Position numbers and translations under genes: made by a program. From contig NZ_JAYKZZ010000016.1 of the NCBI RefSeq assembly GCF_035818675.1, forward strand, positions 186,001 through 250,000: 64,000 nt of DNA, read 5' to 3'. Source of the stretch: Parapedobacter flavus. GTDB lineage: Bacteria > Bacteroidota > Bacteroidia > Sphingobacteriales > Sphingobacteriaceae. This document shows, one piece after another, positions 45,600 through 55,130 of this stretch. Below the pieces are notes generated by a model. That model had not been told where the DNA came from. It did no database searches and saw only the letters and a program-made list of their open reading frames with translations. Numbering within the stretch: the first letter of the stretch is position 1; every line of letters starts with the position of its first letter.

Positions 45600-45740
45600 T
45601 CAATTGAGCCAAAGCCAATCGACAATTTTGTAACCAATAGCCAGCAGAAACAGGATGATGGCCGTTGCATTGATGATATGCATAACCCGCAGGTTGAAAC
45701 TGGTGGGTCTATTGGGGTCCTTTTTCCTGAAAAAATACAT
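45600..45740 (-). CDS. Small membrane protein, 46 aa (DUF6728-like)
   Basis: A short gene from ATG 45740 to the stop at 45600-45602. It encodes a basic N-terminus (MYFFRKKDPNRPTSFNLRV) and one hydrophobic helix (about 24-41, AIILFLLAIGY) followed by DWLW. I recall this pattern from the Bacteroidota family DUF6728; function unknown. It lies 6 bp after the cupin gene stop and 20 bp before ridA, so it is probably part of the same transcript. Confidence 0.75.
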   Translation of the reverse strand: MYFFRKKDPNRPTSFNLRVMHIINATAIILFLLAIGYKIVDWLWLN

Positions 45741-45746
45741 GATGCA

Positions 45747-46613
45747 CTACGTTACCCGTTTCAATGCCCGCTCGGCACGTTTATTTGCCGCGTTTATCTT
45801 GTAGTTGAACCAGCGGTCCTTGAAGATTTTACGCATGGTATTATCGAAATGCCGTGTGATAACCAGGTTGCGGAAACCGCGCCACTTGTCGTAAACCGTC
45901 GAGGGCAGTGCCCGCACGCTGATGGAATACCCTTCGGTAACGTACTGGATATAATGCCACCATCCCGATGGCATAAACAACGTCTCTCCCGGATGGATCT
46001 CCGCCTCATACCCGTTGAGGAACTTCAATGCGGGGAATTTTTCGTAGTCGGGGTTCTTGATGTTAGCGATGCTATGGAAATTGTAGGGCAGTTTATACAT
46101 CAGGTCCGACTGCTCCAGCGGAAACAGCCAGATTTTCTTAACCCCCTGGTATTGGGTGATAAAGACGTGCGACATGTCGATATCGAAGTGGTTGCGTGTA
46201 CTGGAACCCTCGCCACCGAAAAAGAGGTAGGGGAGCCATTGCAGCACCTTACCGCCCGTTACGTCGTTATAAACCAGGTCATGGTTAAGTTCGGGCTTCA
46301 GCTTCATGAGGTTGAACAGGAAAATCCGCAGATCAGTTGGCTCGCGCTGGATCATGTCCAGGTACTCGCTGAATTTCATTTTCATAACCGGGGCGCTGGC
46401 GGCGCGATCGTTCGATGCGTCTTCCCGTCCGTGTAAAGAAATGATGCTATCTCCGGCTATTTCCTTGAAATAGTCATAGTTCCATTTGGTCCATGCCGGA
46501 CTGTCTTTGGCCACGAAATCATCCATGATTACCGGTGTTCCCGTGTTGAGGTAGTCCTTGATGAATTCAGCCGAGCTAATCCCGGAGATTTTATTAACTT
46601 TTTTGAGTTGCAC
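45747..46613 (-). CDS. Cupin-like (JmjC-type) Fe(II)/2-oxoglutarate oxygenase
   Basis: Probable hydroxylase of the cupin_8/JmjC group. The metal facial triad appears as His142-x-Asp144 (NHFDID) and His220 (SGWWHYIQ). TPVIMDDF near the N-terminus and a lysine at KKIWLFP are family-typical. Length 288 aa. Such enzymes hydroxylate proteins, e.g. ribosomal proteins, but the target is unknown. TAAGTTTG lies upstream on the minus strand as a likely -7 box. A DUF6728-like gene, ridA and recG follow. Confidence 0.85.
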   Translation of the reverse strand: MQLKKVNKISGISSAEFIKDYLNTGTPVIMDDFVAKDSPAWTKWNYDYFKEIAGDSIISLHGREDASNDRAASAPVMKMKFSEYLDMIQREPTDLRIFLFNLMKLKPELNHDLVYNDVTGGKVLQWLPYLFFGGEGSSTRNHFDIDMSHVFITQYQGVKKIWLFPLEQSDLMYKLPYNFHSIANIKNPDYEKFPALKFLNGYEAEIHPGETLFMPSGWWHYIQYVTEGYSISVRALPSTVYDKWRGFRNLVITRHFDNTMRKIFKDRWFNYKINAANKRAERALKRVT

Positions 46614-46782
46614 GACTTAATAGCTTAAACTGTTAATTATGCTGATGCAAACTTACGCAATCTTCGTATGTGCCCACACGGTGAAAACCAATTTTACATT
46701 GGCATTATAAAATAGGGATACAACGATTTACGTGCCAAAATAACAAAAATTTCAGCGACCCGACGAAAATCATTTTATGTGG

Positions 46783-47742
46783 CTAGTACGACCATAGGTC
46801 CTGCTCGAAGTCAACGAGGGTCTTTTTGATGCGCTGTGCCTCATACAGGCGGTCTATCCCATTGTCTACATAGTCGCGTATACGGAGGTCGTCGAGGTTG
46901 GATTGCTTCACGATATAGCTGGAGAACAACCGTTTAATGAACACGTCGTCATAGCTCAAACCCGTGGCGTCATTGTGCCGTGAGGTCACCTCCTTATTAA
47001 CGAAGATATGTCGGGCCTCGGGAAAATATATCCAGAATGCGGGGTACGCATCGGCCACGATGGATGGTGTATTGCCGCCCAGATCGAGTCCGGAGATATC
47101 TTCTACGGCGTCCATTCCTTCCATATCCATGGGGGCCTCGCCCGTGATTTCATCCATCTGGGGGGTCACCAAGGGGGCGATACCGATGATGCGTGGTTCG
47201 AATACGGAGCGCTGTTTATCGAAAATCCAGTCTTCTTTAATCCGGAAACGGACGACATCATTGGGGTTGAATGCGGTGGCCTCGAAGTGAGAGGCGATGA
47301 CATTACCTTCTTCGTCATACTCCTCCACCAGGGTGCTGTCTGAGCCGAACCTGCCCAACACCTGATCGGGCGAGAGGCGCGTCTTGAAGCTATCGCCGGT
47401 GGGGTCGTCTTCCGTGGGTGTAGGGTCGTATGCCGTAAGTTCGCCAGCCATTACCGCCTGCATGATCACGTCGATCAGCCGTGATTTGGGAGAGGCGTAC
47501 AGGGTATTCATTTTTTCGCGCACGTCAAATTCGCGCCAGATGCGTTTCACATAGGCCACATCGGTAGGACGGATATTCGCATACGGTACGACTTCGCGGT
47601 CCAATATATCGGATTTGACGTAGTAGCCATCTACCGGCGGCTCTTCCGCAGGGATGGGCGTGGTGCTGTTGGATAGGTTTTCCTCCTGGGCGTACGCAGC
47701 CGTCCCCAGCGCCATCATGACCAAAAATCCATACACTTTCAT
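46783..47742 (-). CDS. gldN: Gliding motility/type IX secretion protein GldN
   Basis: Periplasmic ring component of the type IX secretion system, working with GldK. Signal peptide MKVYGFLVMMALGTAAYAQ; then DREVVPYANIRPTDVAYVK and VWR-type EFDVREKMN, family hallmarks. ATG 47742 is chosen because it begins the signal peptide and has AAGGAGG five bases upstream, a striking Shine-Dalgarno for this phylum; TTG 47766 and ATG 47757 are alternatives. Last gene of gldKLMN. 319 aa. Confidence 0.93.
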   Translation of the reverse strand: MKVYGFLVMMALGTAAYAQEENLSNSTTPIPAEEPPVDGYYVKSDILDREVVPYANIRPTDVAYVKRIWREFDVREKMNTLYASPKSRLIDVIMQAVMAGELTAYDPTPTEDDPTGDSFKTRLSPDQVLGRFGSDSTLVEEYDEEGNVIASHFEATAFNPNDVVRFRIKEDWIFDKQRSVFEPRIIGIAPLVTPQMDEITGEAPMDMEGMDAVEDISGLDLGGNTPSIVADAYPAFWIYFPEARHIFVNKEVTSRHNDATGLSYDDVFIKRLFSSYIVKQSNLDDLRIRDYVDNGIDRLYEAQRIKKTLVDFEQDLWSY

Positions 47743-47766
47743 CGTTACCTCCTTCATCGTTATCAA

Positions 47767-49302
47767 TTAGTTGACCCGGAATGAAATCGGGTCCAATTCC
47801 TGTTGCAGGCCATCCGGGCCCACGGCGATAATATTGTAGAAAAACACAAACGACCCCGGCGACACGGCGCCGAGCGCATTCTGCATCGGCCCCGAGAAGG
47901 TGCCGTTGGTGCCTTGGTAGGGTCCCATGGGGTCTACCCGTGGCTTCTGTATCAACATCGAGAAACGTGAAATGTTGAACTTCGCGTCAAACTCAAAATC
48001 TTCCAGGGCGGCGAAGATGCGATTCTGCCCACGGATCTGCGCGGCCGCAACAGTGCCGCCCGACCGTCCCGCCACGCGGGCTTGCGGCTTGGGGATCCGT
48101 TTTACGCGGAATTCGGTGGAGCTGAGCGACTGCGTCTGCTCGCCCATGCGGGCCGATACATGGATGCTTGCGGTGCCGGGTTGGCTTACCCGCGCCACAT
48201 ATTTGCCGCCTGCGCCAGAAATGCTCACGCCTTTGCCACTCACCTGCAGGTTTTCTTTGGGGATGCCCGGTGCCGATACCGAAATGGGGTTATCCACCCC
48301 GATGTACAGCACGTTCATCGCATCGGGTGAGACCACGGCCGACGGCCGTGCCACCTGGTAGGTCTGCGGCTCGGTGACATATTCCTTCACGGTGCCATCG
48401 GTCTGCTGCACGCGGATGGTCCCCGTCCAGTCGAAGACCCCCTCGCTGGATGTATTGACCGAATAAGTAGCTTGCCCATCGGTGACCGGTAGGGCGTTGC
48501 CCCCAACGGATATCTCGGGTGTAGACTTCGAATCGTAGGCGGTGAGGAACACCTTGGCTGTGTATGGCTGCCCCTGGATGACGTATGACGACGGTGCAAC
48601 GGCTACGGCCGCAAACCGGTCGAGGTTCACCACGGCCATATCCATCTCACCGAAGATATGTTTTACCACCACGGCCTCGGCATTCTTCACATCGGCTTTG
48701 ATTTTTTCCAATGCGGTCATGGCGGCGGTCAGGGGGATGCCGTCGCCAAAATTCGCCTGCTCCCATGACTTCGTGCGACCGGCACGTGTGGGCGGATCCT
48801 GGGCATCTAACGAGAATGACACCTCGTTGTTTGCCAGTGCCAGGAGTTGCTCGCGCGTGCTGTTGATCCGGTTCCGTAAGTGCTCCGACCGGCTCATCCC
48901 ATTTTCCTTCTGCTTGATCATCATGCGGGGGCTGATGCTGAGGTTATCGCGCTTGCGCACATCGCCTGTGGTTTCGTTCTGCCCGCCGCCCTCGGCTTCG
49001 AGAACGGCTTGGAGCGAATCGATGTATCCCGACAGGCTGCTGGCCAATTGGCTCGCTTGCTCGGCCCGGTTAAGGATGGGCTTTGCCCGTTCGGGTTCGT
49101 CTTTTAATTTGGTTGCCCTGAAGGCGTTAAACATATTGTCTATCCCTTCCTGGGTGTTTTGGGTAGAGGTGCTGAGGCTTGTTGCCAGGTTCTTGAAGGC
49201 GTCGAGGACGGAATCACTCACGTTCATTGCCACCAATCCCAACAACACGAGGTATAGGATACCTATCATTCGTTGCCTCGGGGTCTGTTTGCCTGCTGCC
49301 AT
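47767..49302 (-). CDS. gldM: Gliding motility/type IX secretion protein GldM
   Basis: Forms, with GldL, the inner-membrane proton-driven motor of the type IX system. One N-terminal membrane helix (MIGILYLVLLGLVAMNVSDS, about 12-31), a helical periplasmic domain (about 35-220) and then a series of beta-rich domains to residue 511. Length is typical. It lies between gldL and gldN, 2-25 bp from the latter depending on start. Confidence 0.95.
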   Translation of the reverse strand: MAAGKQTPRQRMIGILYLVLLGLVAMNVSDSVLDAFKNLATSLSTSTQNTQEGIDNMFNAFRATKLKDEPERAKPILNRAEQASQLASSLSGYIDSLQAVLEAEGGGQNETTGDVRKRDNLSISPRMMIKQKENGMSRSEHLRNRINSTREQLLALANNEVSFSLDAQDPPTRAGRTKSWEQANFGDGIPLTAAMTALEKIKADVKNAEAVVVKHIFGEMDMAVVNLDRFAAVAVAPSSYVIQGQPYTAKVFLTAYDSKSTPEISVGGNALPVTDGQATYSVNTSSEGVFDWTGTIRVQQTDGTVKEYVTEPQTYQVARPSAVVSPDAMNVLYIGVDNPISVSAPGIPKENLQVSGKGVSISGAGGKYVARVSQPGTASIHVSARMGEQTQSLSSTEFRVKRIPKPQARVAGRSGGTVAAAQIRGQNRIFAALEDFEFDAKFNISRFSMLIQKPRVDPMGPYQGTNGTFSGPMQNALGAVSPGSFVFFYNIIAVGPDGLQQELDPISFRVN

Positions 49303-49350
49303 GCTGTAAGGTTACTCGTTAGGGTGTGTCAGTGTCTTAATGAATAAAAA

Positions 49351-50148
49351 TTACGCACGCGGTTGGTTCATGGCGGCCAGCATATTGCCATAAACGGCGT
49401 TGAGTGAGGCCAAGTTCTTATTAAGGTGGGCCACCTGCTCCCTGAACTGCTGGGTATCGGCTGCGGAGTCGTTGAACTGCTGCAGGGTATTGGCTATGCT
49501 GTCGTAATGTTGGGAGATGGTTTTGAGCTTTTTGCCGGTATCATGCAATTCCAGCTCATATACCGAGTTGAGGTGTTGCAGGTTATTAGCCAGTTTGTGT
49601 ACCTGCTCGTGGTAGGCGGTTACGTCGTTGCCGCCGGAGCTGATGTTAGCCAGGTCGTTGGAAGCCTTTTCAAAGGCGGTATTGAGCTTGTCTACACTGC
49701 CCGTAGCGCCCTTTACCCGCTCGGTAAACTGATTGGTGGCGAGGGAGGCATCGGATACGTTGGAGATCGCTGCTACCTTATCGCCGAAAGTACGGAGGCC
49801 GTCGCCGAGGTTGCCGATCAACTCCGGACTGATGCGTGCATCTGCCAGCATCTTATCAAGGGCGGCGGTATTGCCCGTGTTGGCGGTAGGCCGTACGGTG
49901 GCCTTTGGCAGTTCACCTTGGTAATCGTCGGCCAGTTCCGGGTACACGCGGGTCCAATCGACATCTTTCTCTTCGTTTTGGAAGCCAAGGAGGAGAAAGA
50001 GCAGTGCTTCCGTGCCGAGACCTATAATAATAAGCCAGTCGCCCGCAGGCCAGTGTTGCAGCTTGGCCATGAGGCCGATGATGACCACGGTAGCTCCCCA
50101 GGAGACAATATTGTTGATGCCGATTTTAGATTTGCGTTTCTCTGCCAT
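49351..50148 (-). CDS. gldL: Gliding motility/type IX secretion protein GldL
   Basis: Inner-membrane motor subunit. Two N-terminal membrane helices (about 12-30 and 33-53: WGATVVIIGLMAKL, WLIIIGLGTEALLFLLLGF) with the conserved Glu in the second helix (GTEALLF), followed by a long helical, coiled-coil cytoplasmic part (about 90-265). Length 265 aa is typical. 44 bp after gldK. Confidence 0.95.
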   Translation of the reverse strand: MAEKRKSKIGINNIVSWGATVVIIGLMAKLQHWPAGDWLIIIGLGTEALLFLLLGFQNEEKDVDWTRVYPELADDYQGELPKATVRPTANTGNTAALDKMLADARISPELIGNLGDGLRTFGDKVAAISNVSDASLATNQFTERVKGATGSVDKLNTAFEKASNDLANISSGGNDVTAYHEQVHKLANNLQHLNSVYELELHDTGKKLKTISQHYDSIANTLQQFNDSAADTQQFREQVAHLNKNLASLNAVYGNMLAAMNQPRA

Positions 50149-50192
50149 GATATTGCTGTGTTGTGCTTGTTCGTTTCGTAAGTAGTTGTACG

Positions 50193-51500
50193 TTAATTAT
50201 TCATCGGGTCTACGCCAGGGTAGGCGGAGACGCTCCGGAAGCCGATATATGACTTGGAGGTGTCTTGGTATTCGTAGGCGCGGGCCCCGTTCTGCAAGAA
50301 GTAACCGATGTCTTTCCATGATCCACCGCGAACCACTTTCCGTTTCAACGACTCGGGGTCGTCTGCGGCGGCGTCATACCGGTAAGTAGGGTTCATATCG
50401 TGTACAAACGACGATGCCGACTCATTGAATGAAGAAGAGGTCCACTCGGCGACATTGCCAGCCATGTTATAGAGGCCGAAGTCGTTGGGGAAATACGAAT
50501 ATACGGGAGCCGTATAGGCGGCACCATCGTCGAGGTAATTACCGCGGCCGGGCTTAAAATTGGCCATCAGGCAACCCTTGGCATTGCGTGCCGATGGCCC
50601 ACCCCAGGGGTACTGTGTGCCCACGCGGCCACCACGGGCGGCGTATTCCCACTCCGCCTCTGAAGGCAGCATATAAGGCTGCCGGATTTCGCGGCTGTTG
50701 GTTTTACGGCTGCGTTGGTGGTTTTCGAATAGGCGGGTACGCCAGGTATTGAACGCCTGGGCCTGTCGCCAGCTTACACCAACTACAGGGTACTCGTCAA
50801 ACGATGGGTGCGAGAAATAACCCTCTACCATGGGTTCATTCTGGGCGTAGCTGAAGTCGTTGAGCCACACGGTGGTATCGGGGTATACCAAAATGGTATC
50901 GCGCCGGATGAAGTCGGACCGTACTTTGCTGGGGTCGTTCCTTGCCGCCGTGGCAGCCCGCAGGTCGTACCAATCGTAGTGGTAGCGCAACAGGCGTACA
51001 TCCAGTTCGTCTTTGCCGAAAACGCGGTCCTCACCCTGATAGTACATCTGGCGTGTCTGCTCGCGCACATCCTGGTCTTTGGAGTTCCACAACGATCGCC
51101 TGCTGCCGTTTACCTTAGACCAGTCGATATATCGCTCGCTGGTGCCTTCCACCTCCACGAAATAGCTGTCGTCTTGCAGGTAATTATAGATAAGGATGGA
51201 GTCGCGCACCCAATTGACAAATTGCCGGTATTCGCTGTTGGATATCTCGGTCTCGTCCATGTAGAACGACGAGATGGTTACCTGCCTGTTTTGGGCAACC
51301 TGCGAAAAGGTGATGTCTTCGTCCGATTGGCCCATGATGAAGGTGCCTCCGGGAATCAGTACCATGCCGTGTGGAATACGGCTGGTTTTGAGGTGCGACC
51401 GCTTGACGCCGACCAGCTCCCCACCGCCCGACTTGGAACAGCCCGAAAGTAACATCGAAGATATACCAATCAATATTATAGGTAAATATGCTCTATTCAT
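50193..51500 (-). CDS. gldK: Gliding motility/type IX secretion lipoprotein GldK
   Basis: Outer-membrane-associated lipoprotein forming the periplasmic ring with GldN. Lipobox LLSGCSK (Cys about 21), then an FGE-sulfatase/SUMF1-like domain (IPGGTFIMGQSDED, FYMDETEISNSEYRQF, PSEAEWEYAARGG, GNVAEWTSSSF, RGGSWKD); the fold is structural here, with no formylglycine activity expected. Length 435 aa. First gene of gldKLMN. Confidence 0.96.
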   Translation of the reverse strand: MNRAYLPIILIGISSMLLSGCSKSGGGELVGVKRSHLKTSRIPHGMVLIPGGTFIMGQSDEDITFSQVAQNRQVTISSFYMDETEISNSEYRQFVNWVRDSILIYNYLQDDSYFVEVEGTSERYIDWSKVNGSRRSLWNSKDQDVREQTRQMYYQGEDRVFGKDELDVRLLRYHYDWYDLRAATAARNDPSKVRSDFIRRDTILVYPDTTVWLNDFSYAQNEPMVEGYFSHPSFDEYPVVGVSWRQAQAFNTWRTRLFENHQRSRKTNSREIRQPYMLPSEAEWEYAARGGRVGTQYPWGGPSARNAKGCLMANFKPGRGNYLDDGAAYTAPVYSYFPNDFGLYNMAGNVAEWTSSSFNESASSFVHDMNPTYRYDAAADDPESLKRKVVRGGSWKDIGYFLQNGARAYEYQDTSKSYIGFRSVSAYPGVDPMNN

Positions 51501-51812
51501 TTAGTTCTATCTTTAGCTAGCAACGCCCGCAGCGGACATGATTTGCGGATTATATAGCGCACGCCCGTTGTGTCTCGTCAAAGCCCATGATTAATAACCC
51601 GTTAGGGTAGCAAATTTCAGACCAAAAGTCTTTCCAGGCATCCTGTGTACGGACAACAAACTTACTCATTATCTGTTACAATCGTTTAAAACAACGCTTT
51701 TTCCGAGGGTAGATGGCTCACATGGGGACAACCACAGACGGAAAGCGGCCCTAAAATTATCAAAAGAAACAGTAATTAAGAAAAAAGGGACGGAATTTTA
51801 AAAAAATAACGA
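51501..51812. other. 312-bp gap between hemD and gldK
   Basis: This is the upstream region of gldKLMN and the downstream region of hemD. I see no open gene and no confident promoter; TATATAAT (51550-51557, minus strand) with TTTG 22 bp upstream is a weak candidate. An AT-rich stretch at 51770-51812 shows no stable hairpin. Confidence 0.3.
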
Positions 51813-52586
51813 TTACTTGTTCGATAATTTGATGTACTGCTCAACGGCCATGGTCATGCTCGGTGCTTCGGGTGTGGGGGCCGCGATATCGAGCAGCAGC
51901 CCGTTGTCCACTACCGCCTGGTGGGTGGTAGGGCCAAAGGCAGCGATCCGCGTATCGTTTTGTTTGAAGTCGGAGAAATTCTCGAAGAGCGACTGTACGC
52001 TGGAGGGGCTGAAGAAGACGATGATATCGTAGAATACGTCCTTCAGGTCAGACAGGTCGCTAACCACCGTGCGGAAAAGCACCGCTGGGGTAACGTTGTA
52101 CCCGTTGTCTTGGAGCCAGTTGTAGGTCTCTTCGTTGGCTACATCAGAACATGGGTAGAGGAACTTCTCTTTGGCGTGCTTCTTTAACACGTCGGAAAGG
52201 TCCTGTGCCGTCTGTTTGCCGAAGAAAATCTTCCGCTTACGGTACTGGATGTATTTCTGGAGGTACAGCGCGATGGTTTCCGAGAGGCAGAAGTATTTGA
52301 GATCTGCCGGAACTTCATAGCGCATCTCCTCGCATACGCGAAAAAAATGGTCGGCCGCATTGCGGCTTGTGAAAATCACTGCTGTGAAGTCGGCCAGGTT
52401 TATCCGCTGCTCTTTGCGAACATCGCGCCCCGATACGCCCTCCACATGGATAAAGGCTCTGAAATCGAGTTTGAGGTTGTACTTCTGCGCTAAAGCGAAG
52501 TACGGCGATTTCTCGTTCTCTGGCTTCGGTAACGTTACTAATATGCTTTTTACTTTCTTTGCTCTGTCTGCTTCTGGCACCTGCAT
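51813..52586 (-). CDS. hemD: Uroporphyrinogen-III synthase
   Basis: Cyclises hydroxymethylbilane in haem/sirohaem synthesis. Two Rossmann-like lobes: ILVTLPKPE at the N-terminus, TAVIFTSRNAADHFF, KFLYPCSD and DIIVFFSPSSVQSLFENF, and AFGPTTHQAV near the C-terminus. Length 257 aa is typical. It follows the DUF4271 gene by 10 bp, a pairing common in this phylum. Confidence 0.92.
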   Translation of the reverse strand: MQVPEADRAKKVKSILVTLPKPENEKSPYFALAQKYNLKLDFRAFIHVEGVSGRDVRKEQRINLADFTAVIFTSRNAADHFFRVCEEMRYEVPADLKYFCLSETIALYLQKYIQYRKRKIFFGKQTAQDLSDVLKKHAKEKFLYPCSDVANEETYNWLQDNGYNVTPAVLFRTVVSDLSDLKDVFYDIIVFFSPSSVQSLFENFSDFKQNDTRIAAFGPTTHQAVVDNGLLLDIAAPTPEAPSMTMAVEQYIKLSNK

Positions 52587-52596
52587 GTTTCTTACG

Positions 52597-53565
52597 TTAA
52601 TTGCCCAACACTTTTACCAAGATAAGTATGGGCGCGATTTCGAGGCAGCAAAGATACGTAAATAAATAAAACTTTGAAAACGGATAGTTGGTTAGCAGGT
52701 TGCGGGCCGTCTTTGTAAAACGGAATACGAACAGGCAGAAAACGATAATGAGCGCCGCCGGGACCACCCAAACCACGTATGTGCGCGGCACCAGGCTCAG
52801 CACCAAGATGATGGGGAGGAATACCAATGCGGCGTTGAAATAGCTGAGGTACAGTATCGATACGTATTCGCGCACCACGCGTTGCAAATCGAAGATGAAA
52901 CCGAGCAATCGGGTAGCAATGATTTTGAGGATAAACATCAGCATCACGAAGAGGGAAATACCCAGAAACCGCTCGATGCCACTATAGCCAACGGCATAAT
53001 GGGCGTTGCACAGGTAAATGAACAGCCCCACGGCGAACCCGAATAGGATGTAGAGGAAAACAAACGGCCATGAGCTGTAAAGGGTATCTTCTTTATTGAC
53101 CTGGAGGAGCAGACGGTCGTTGTAGAATGCCTGTATGATGGATAGCACCTGGTTGGGGAAAGCGACGCGGACGAGCCCGAGAAAGAGCAGGAGCAACCCG
53201 ATGGCAACAAGCACCCACGGCTCTCGGCTGGGGCGTTTGGCATCGGTTTCTATGCTTTGGCCCACTTGGTTTGCAAATGCCAGCCAAGTCATGAAGTCGC
53301 CGTTTTGCACAATGACCCGCTCACGGAGGCTGTCGGCAAACGCATTGGGCCTATTGGGGTCGGGCAGGCCGATATACAGCATGGCGAGCGAATCGGCCAC
53401 CTGCTTCACGGAATCGGCCAGCCGCATCTTTTCGGCCTGCTGCGCCTGGCGGATCGAATCTTGCGCGGAGCGGTAGCGGGGTTGCTGCATGGCCATGCTT
53501 GCGGATGCCGCCGGCATGGCGGCGCCCCCAAGCAATAGCCCAACCAGTAACATCCAATGCTTCAT
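52597..53565 (-). CDS. DUF4271 membrane protein
   Basis: Membrane protein of 322 aa. Signal-like N-terminus (MKHWMLLVGLLLGGAAMPAASA), a short periplasmic linker, then about seven membrane helices (WVLVAIGLLLLFLGLVRVAF onward). No transporter motif known to me. Matches the Bacteroidota family DUF4271, usually found before hemD as here. ATG 53565 is preferred to 53598 because it opens the signal sequence. Confidence 0.8.
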   Translation of the reverse strand: MKHWMLLVGLLLGGAAMPAASASMAMQQPRYRSAQDSIRQAQQAEKMRLADSVKQVADSLAMLYIGLPDPNRPNAFADSLRERVIVQNGDFMTWLAFANQVGQSIETDAKRPSREPWVLVAIGLLLLFLGLVRVAFPNQVLSIIQAFYNDRLLLQVNKEDTLYSSWPFVFLYILFGFAVGLFIYLCNAHYAVGYSGIERFLGISLFVMLMFILKIIATRLLGFIFDLQRVVREYVSILYLSYFNAALVFLPIILVLSLVPRTYVVWVVPAALIIVFCLFVFRFTKTARNLLTNYPFSKFYLFTYLCCLEIAPILILVKVLGN

Positions 53566-53619
53566 TTGCCTGCTCAATGAGCGGGTAAAGGTAGGCAAAA
53601 TCGCATGTTTGCATGGCCT

Positions 53620-55008
53620 CTACAGCGGCTTAATTTTCAGGTTGCGGAAACTGACCCGGTTGCCATGGTCTTGCAGTAGGATATGACCGCTGTCTGCTTG
53701 TCCGAAATTGTCCCAATCCTTATATTTACTTTCGCTTACCAGTTGCTTGTAGGCTTCCGAGCCACGTTCGTATTGCAGCACCTTCTCACCGTTGAGGTAA
53801 TGGGTTACGGTATTGTCAGGCTGCACCACAAGCCGCCCTTTGTTCCATTCGCCTATTTTGCGCTGCGCACGGTTGGTTTTGTCGGCCTTGATCAGGTCAT
53901 ACAGCGAAGCCAGCGTGCGGTTGCCGTCTTTACCCTTCTTGGCATCGGGGTGCTGCTTGTCGTCCAGTATCTGGTACTCCAGCCCGATGGCCGAGCCGGT
54001 GTTTTGCTCGTCGAGCGTAACGAAATACTTCACCCCGCTATTGGCTCCTTCGGTCAGCTTGAATTCGAAAGAGAGGTCGAATGCGCTGTATTGGTCGGTG
54101 GTAACGATATCACCCCCGTTGGTCGACTCGCCACCGTCGGCAGGCAGCACCGTAATGGTGCCGTCGTTGATTTCCCATCCCTGGGCGGGGAATGTGTCTT
54201 TATGGGCGCCTACCCAGCCAGCGTTGCTCTTGCCATCGAACAGGAGCTTATAGCCGTTTTGCTCTTCGTATGCCGAGAGGCTGTTGGGCGTAAGGTTCAC
54301 CGTGTAGATACCTGCCGGGAAATCCTGTGGTTGCAGGTTTTCGGTTTGTATACGGATATTTTTGAAATACACCTTTTTGCCGGCGAGGGCTTCGTCGCCG
54401 ATGCTGTGCACCTGCAGGCCGATGAAGCCGGAGGGATCGAGCGTGTCGATCACATGCGCCACGGGGGTGCCGTTTAGCCAGGTTTTGGTTTCATTGCCGA
54501 TGGCTTCGATACGGACGTGGTTGAAGTCCTCCTTTTTATAAGCCGTTTTGGCCTGCTCGTTGAGGTCGAGCGGATAAAGCCAACCCCGGCGGGCCTCATC
54601 GTAAATGCCACCTGCCCATGCCCGCGGGGTAGGGTCTATCTCCACCTGGCGCCCATAAACGCGCCCCCGGCCCTCGTTGGCCGTTTGGTCGATGTGGCTC
54701 CGTGTTTGGATACCCGAGTTGGTGGTTTCACCTTCCAGCTTCACATCCAGTTCGAGGATGAAGTCGCCATATTCCTGTTCGGTAATGAGGAAGGAATTGG
54801 GCGTGCCTGCGGTCATGGTGCCCACAATGGCGCCATCTTCGATGGTGTATGGCGCTTCGCCGCCTACCACTTTCCACCCGTCGAGATTTTCGCCGTTGAA
54901 GAGGGGTGTCCAGTTATCGACCGGGGCCGTGTTGCATGCACTAAAGGCAAGGCCCGTGAGTAGCGCCACCAAAGATGTGCGGGAAGTTGTCATTGTACGT
55001 GTTTTCAT
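53620..55008 (-). CDS. DUF1080 (3-keto-disaccharide hydrolase-like) lipoprotein, two domains
   Basis: Probable outer-surface lipoprotein with lipobox AFSACNT (Cys about 24) and two concanavalin-like DUF1080 domains: about 30-215 (WTPLFNGENLDGWKVVG, GDFILELDVKLEGETTNSG) and about 245-460 (YKLLFDGKSNAGWVG, FDLSFEFKLTEGANSG). Members of the family have been linked to 3-keto-glycoside cleavage. It is monocistronic, divergent from the alkyltransferase-like gene. In an oligosaccharide-using organism it may act on modified sugars; substrate unknown. Confidence 0.85.
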   Translation of the reverse strand: MKTRTMTTSRTSLVALLTGLAFSACNTAPVDNWTPLFNGENLDGWKVVGGEAPYTIEDGAIVGTMTAGTPNSFLITEQEYGDFILELDVKLEGETTNSGIQTRSHIDQTANEGRGRVYGRQVEIDPTPRAWAGGIYDEARRGWLYPLDLNEQAKTAYKKEDFNHVRIEAIGNETKTWLNGTPVAHVIDTLDPSGFIGLQVHSIGDEALAGKKVYFKNIRIQTENLQPQDFPAGIYTVNLTPNSLSAYEEQNGYKLLFDGKSNAGWVGAHKDTFPAQGWEINDGTITVLPADGGESTNGGDIVTTDQYSAFDLSFEFKLTEGANSGVKYFVTLDEQNTGSAIGLEYQILDDKQHPDAKKGKDGNRTLASLYDLIKADKTNRAQRKIGEWNKGRLVVQPDNTVTHYLNGEKVLQYERGSEAYKQLVSESKYKDWDNFGQADSGHILLQDHGNRVSFRNLKIKPL

Positions 55009-55130
55009 TTAGCTTTGTGTGATTGAGTATAAATGATTTTGCATCCAATTATACGGTTTTTTACAGGTATGGGTATCAATTTAGCGTTCTTTTTTTACGA
55101 AAACGATATCGTGCGGAGGCATTTACAGCC

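Noticed and set aside
50193..51500. GldK as a formylglycine-generating enzyme for the sulfatase
   Set aside because: The FGE-like fold is a structural feature of GldK; its place in gldKLMN and its lipobox fit a secretion role.
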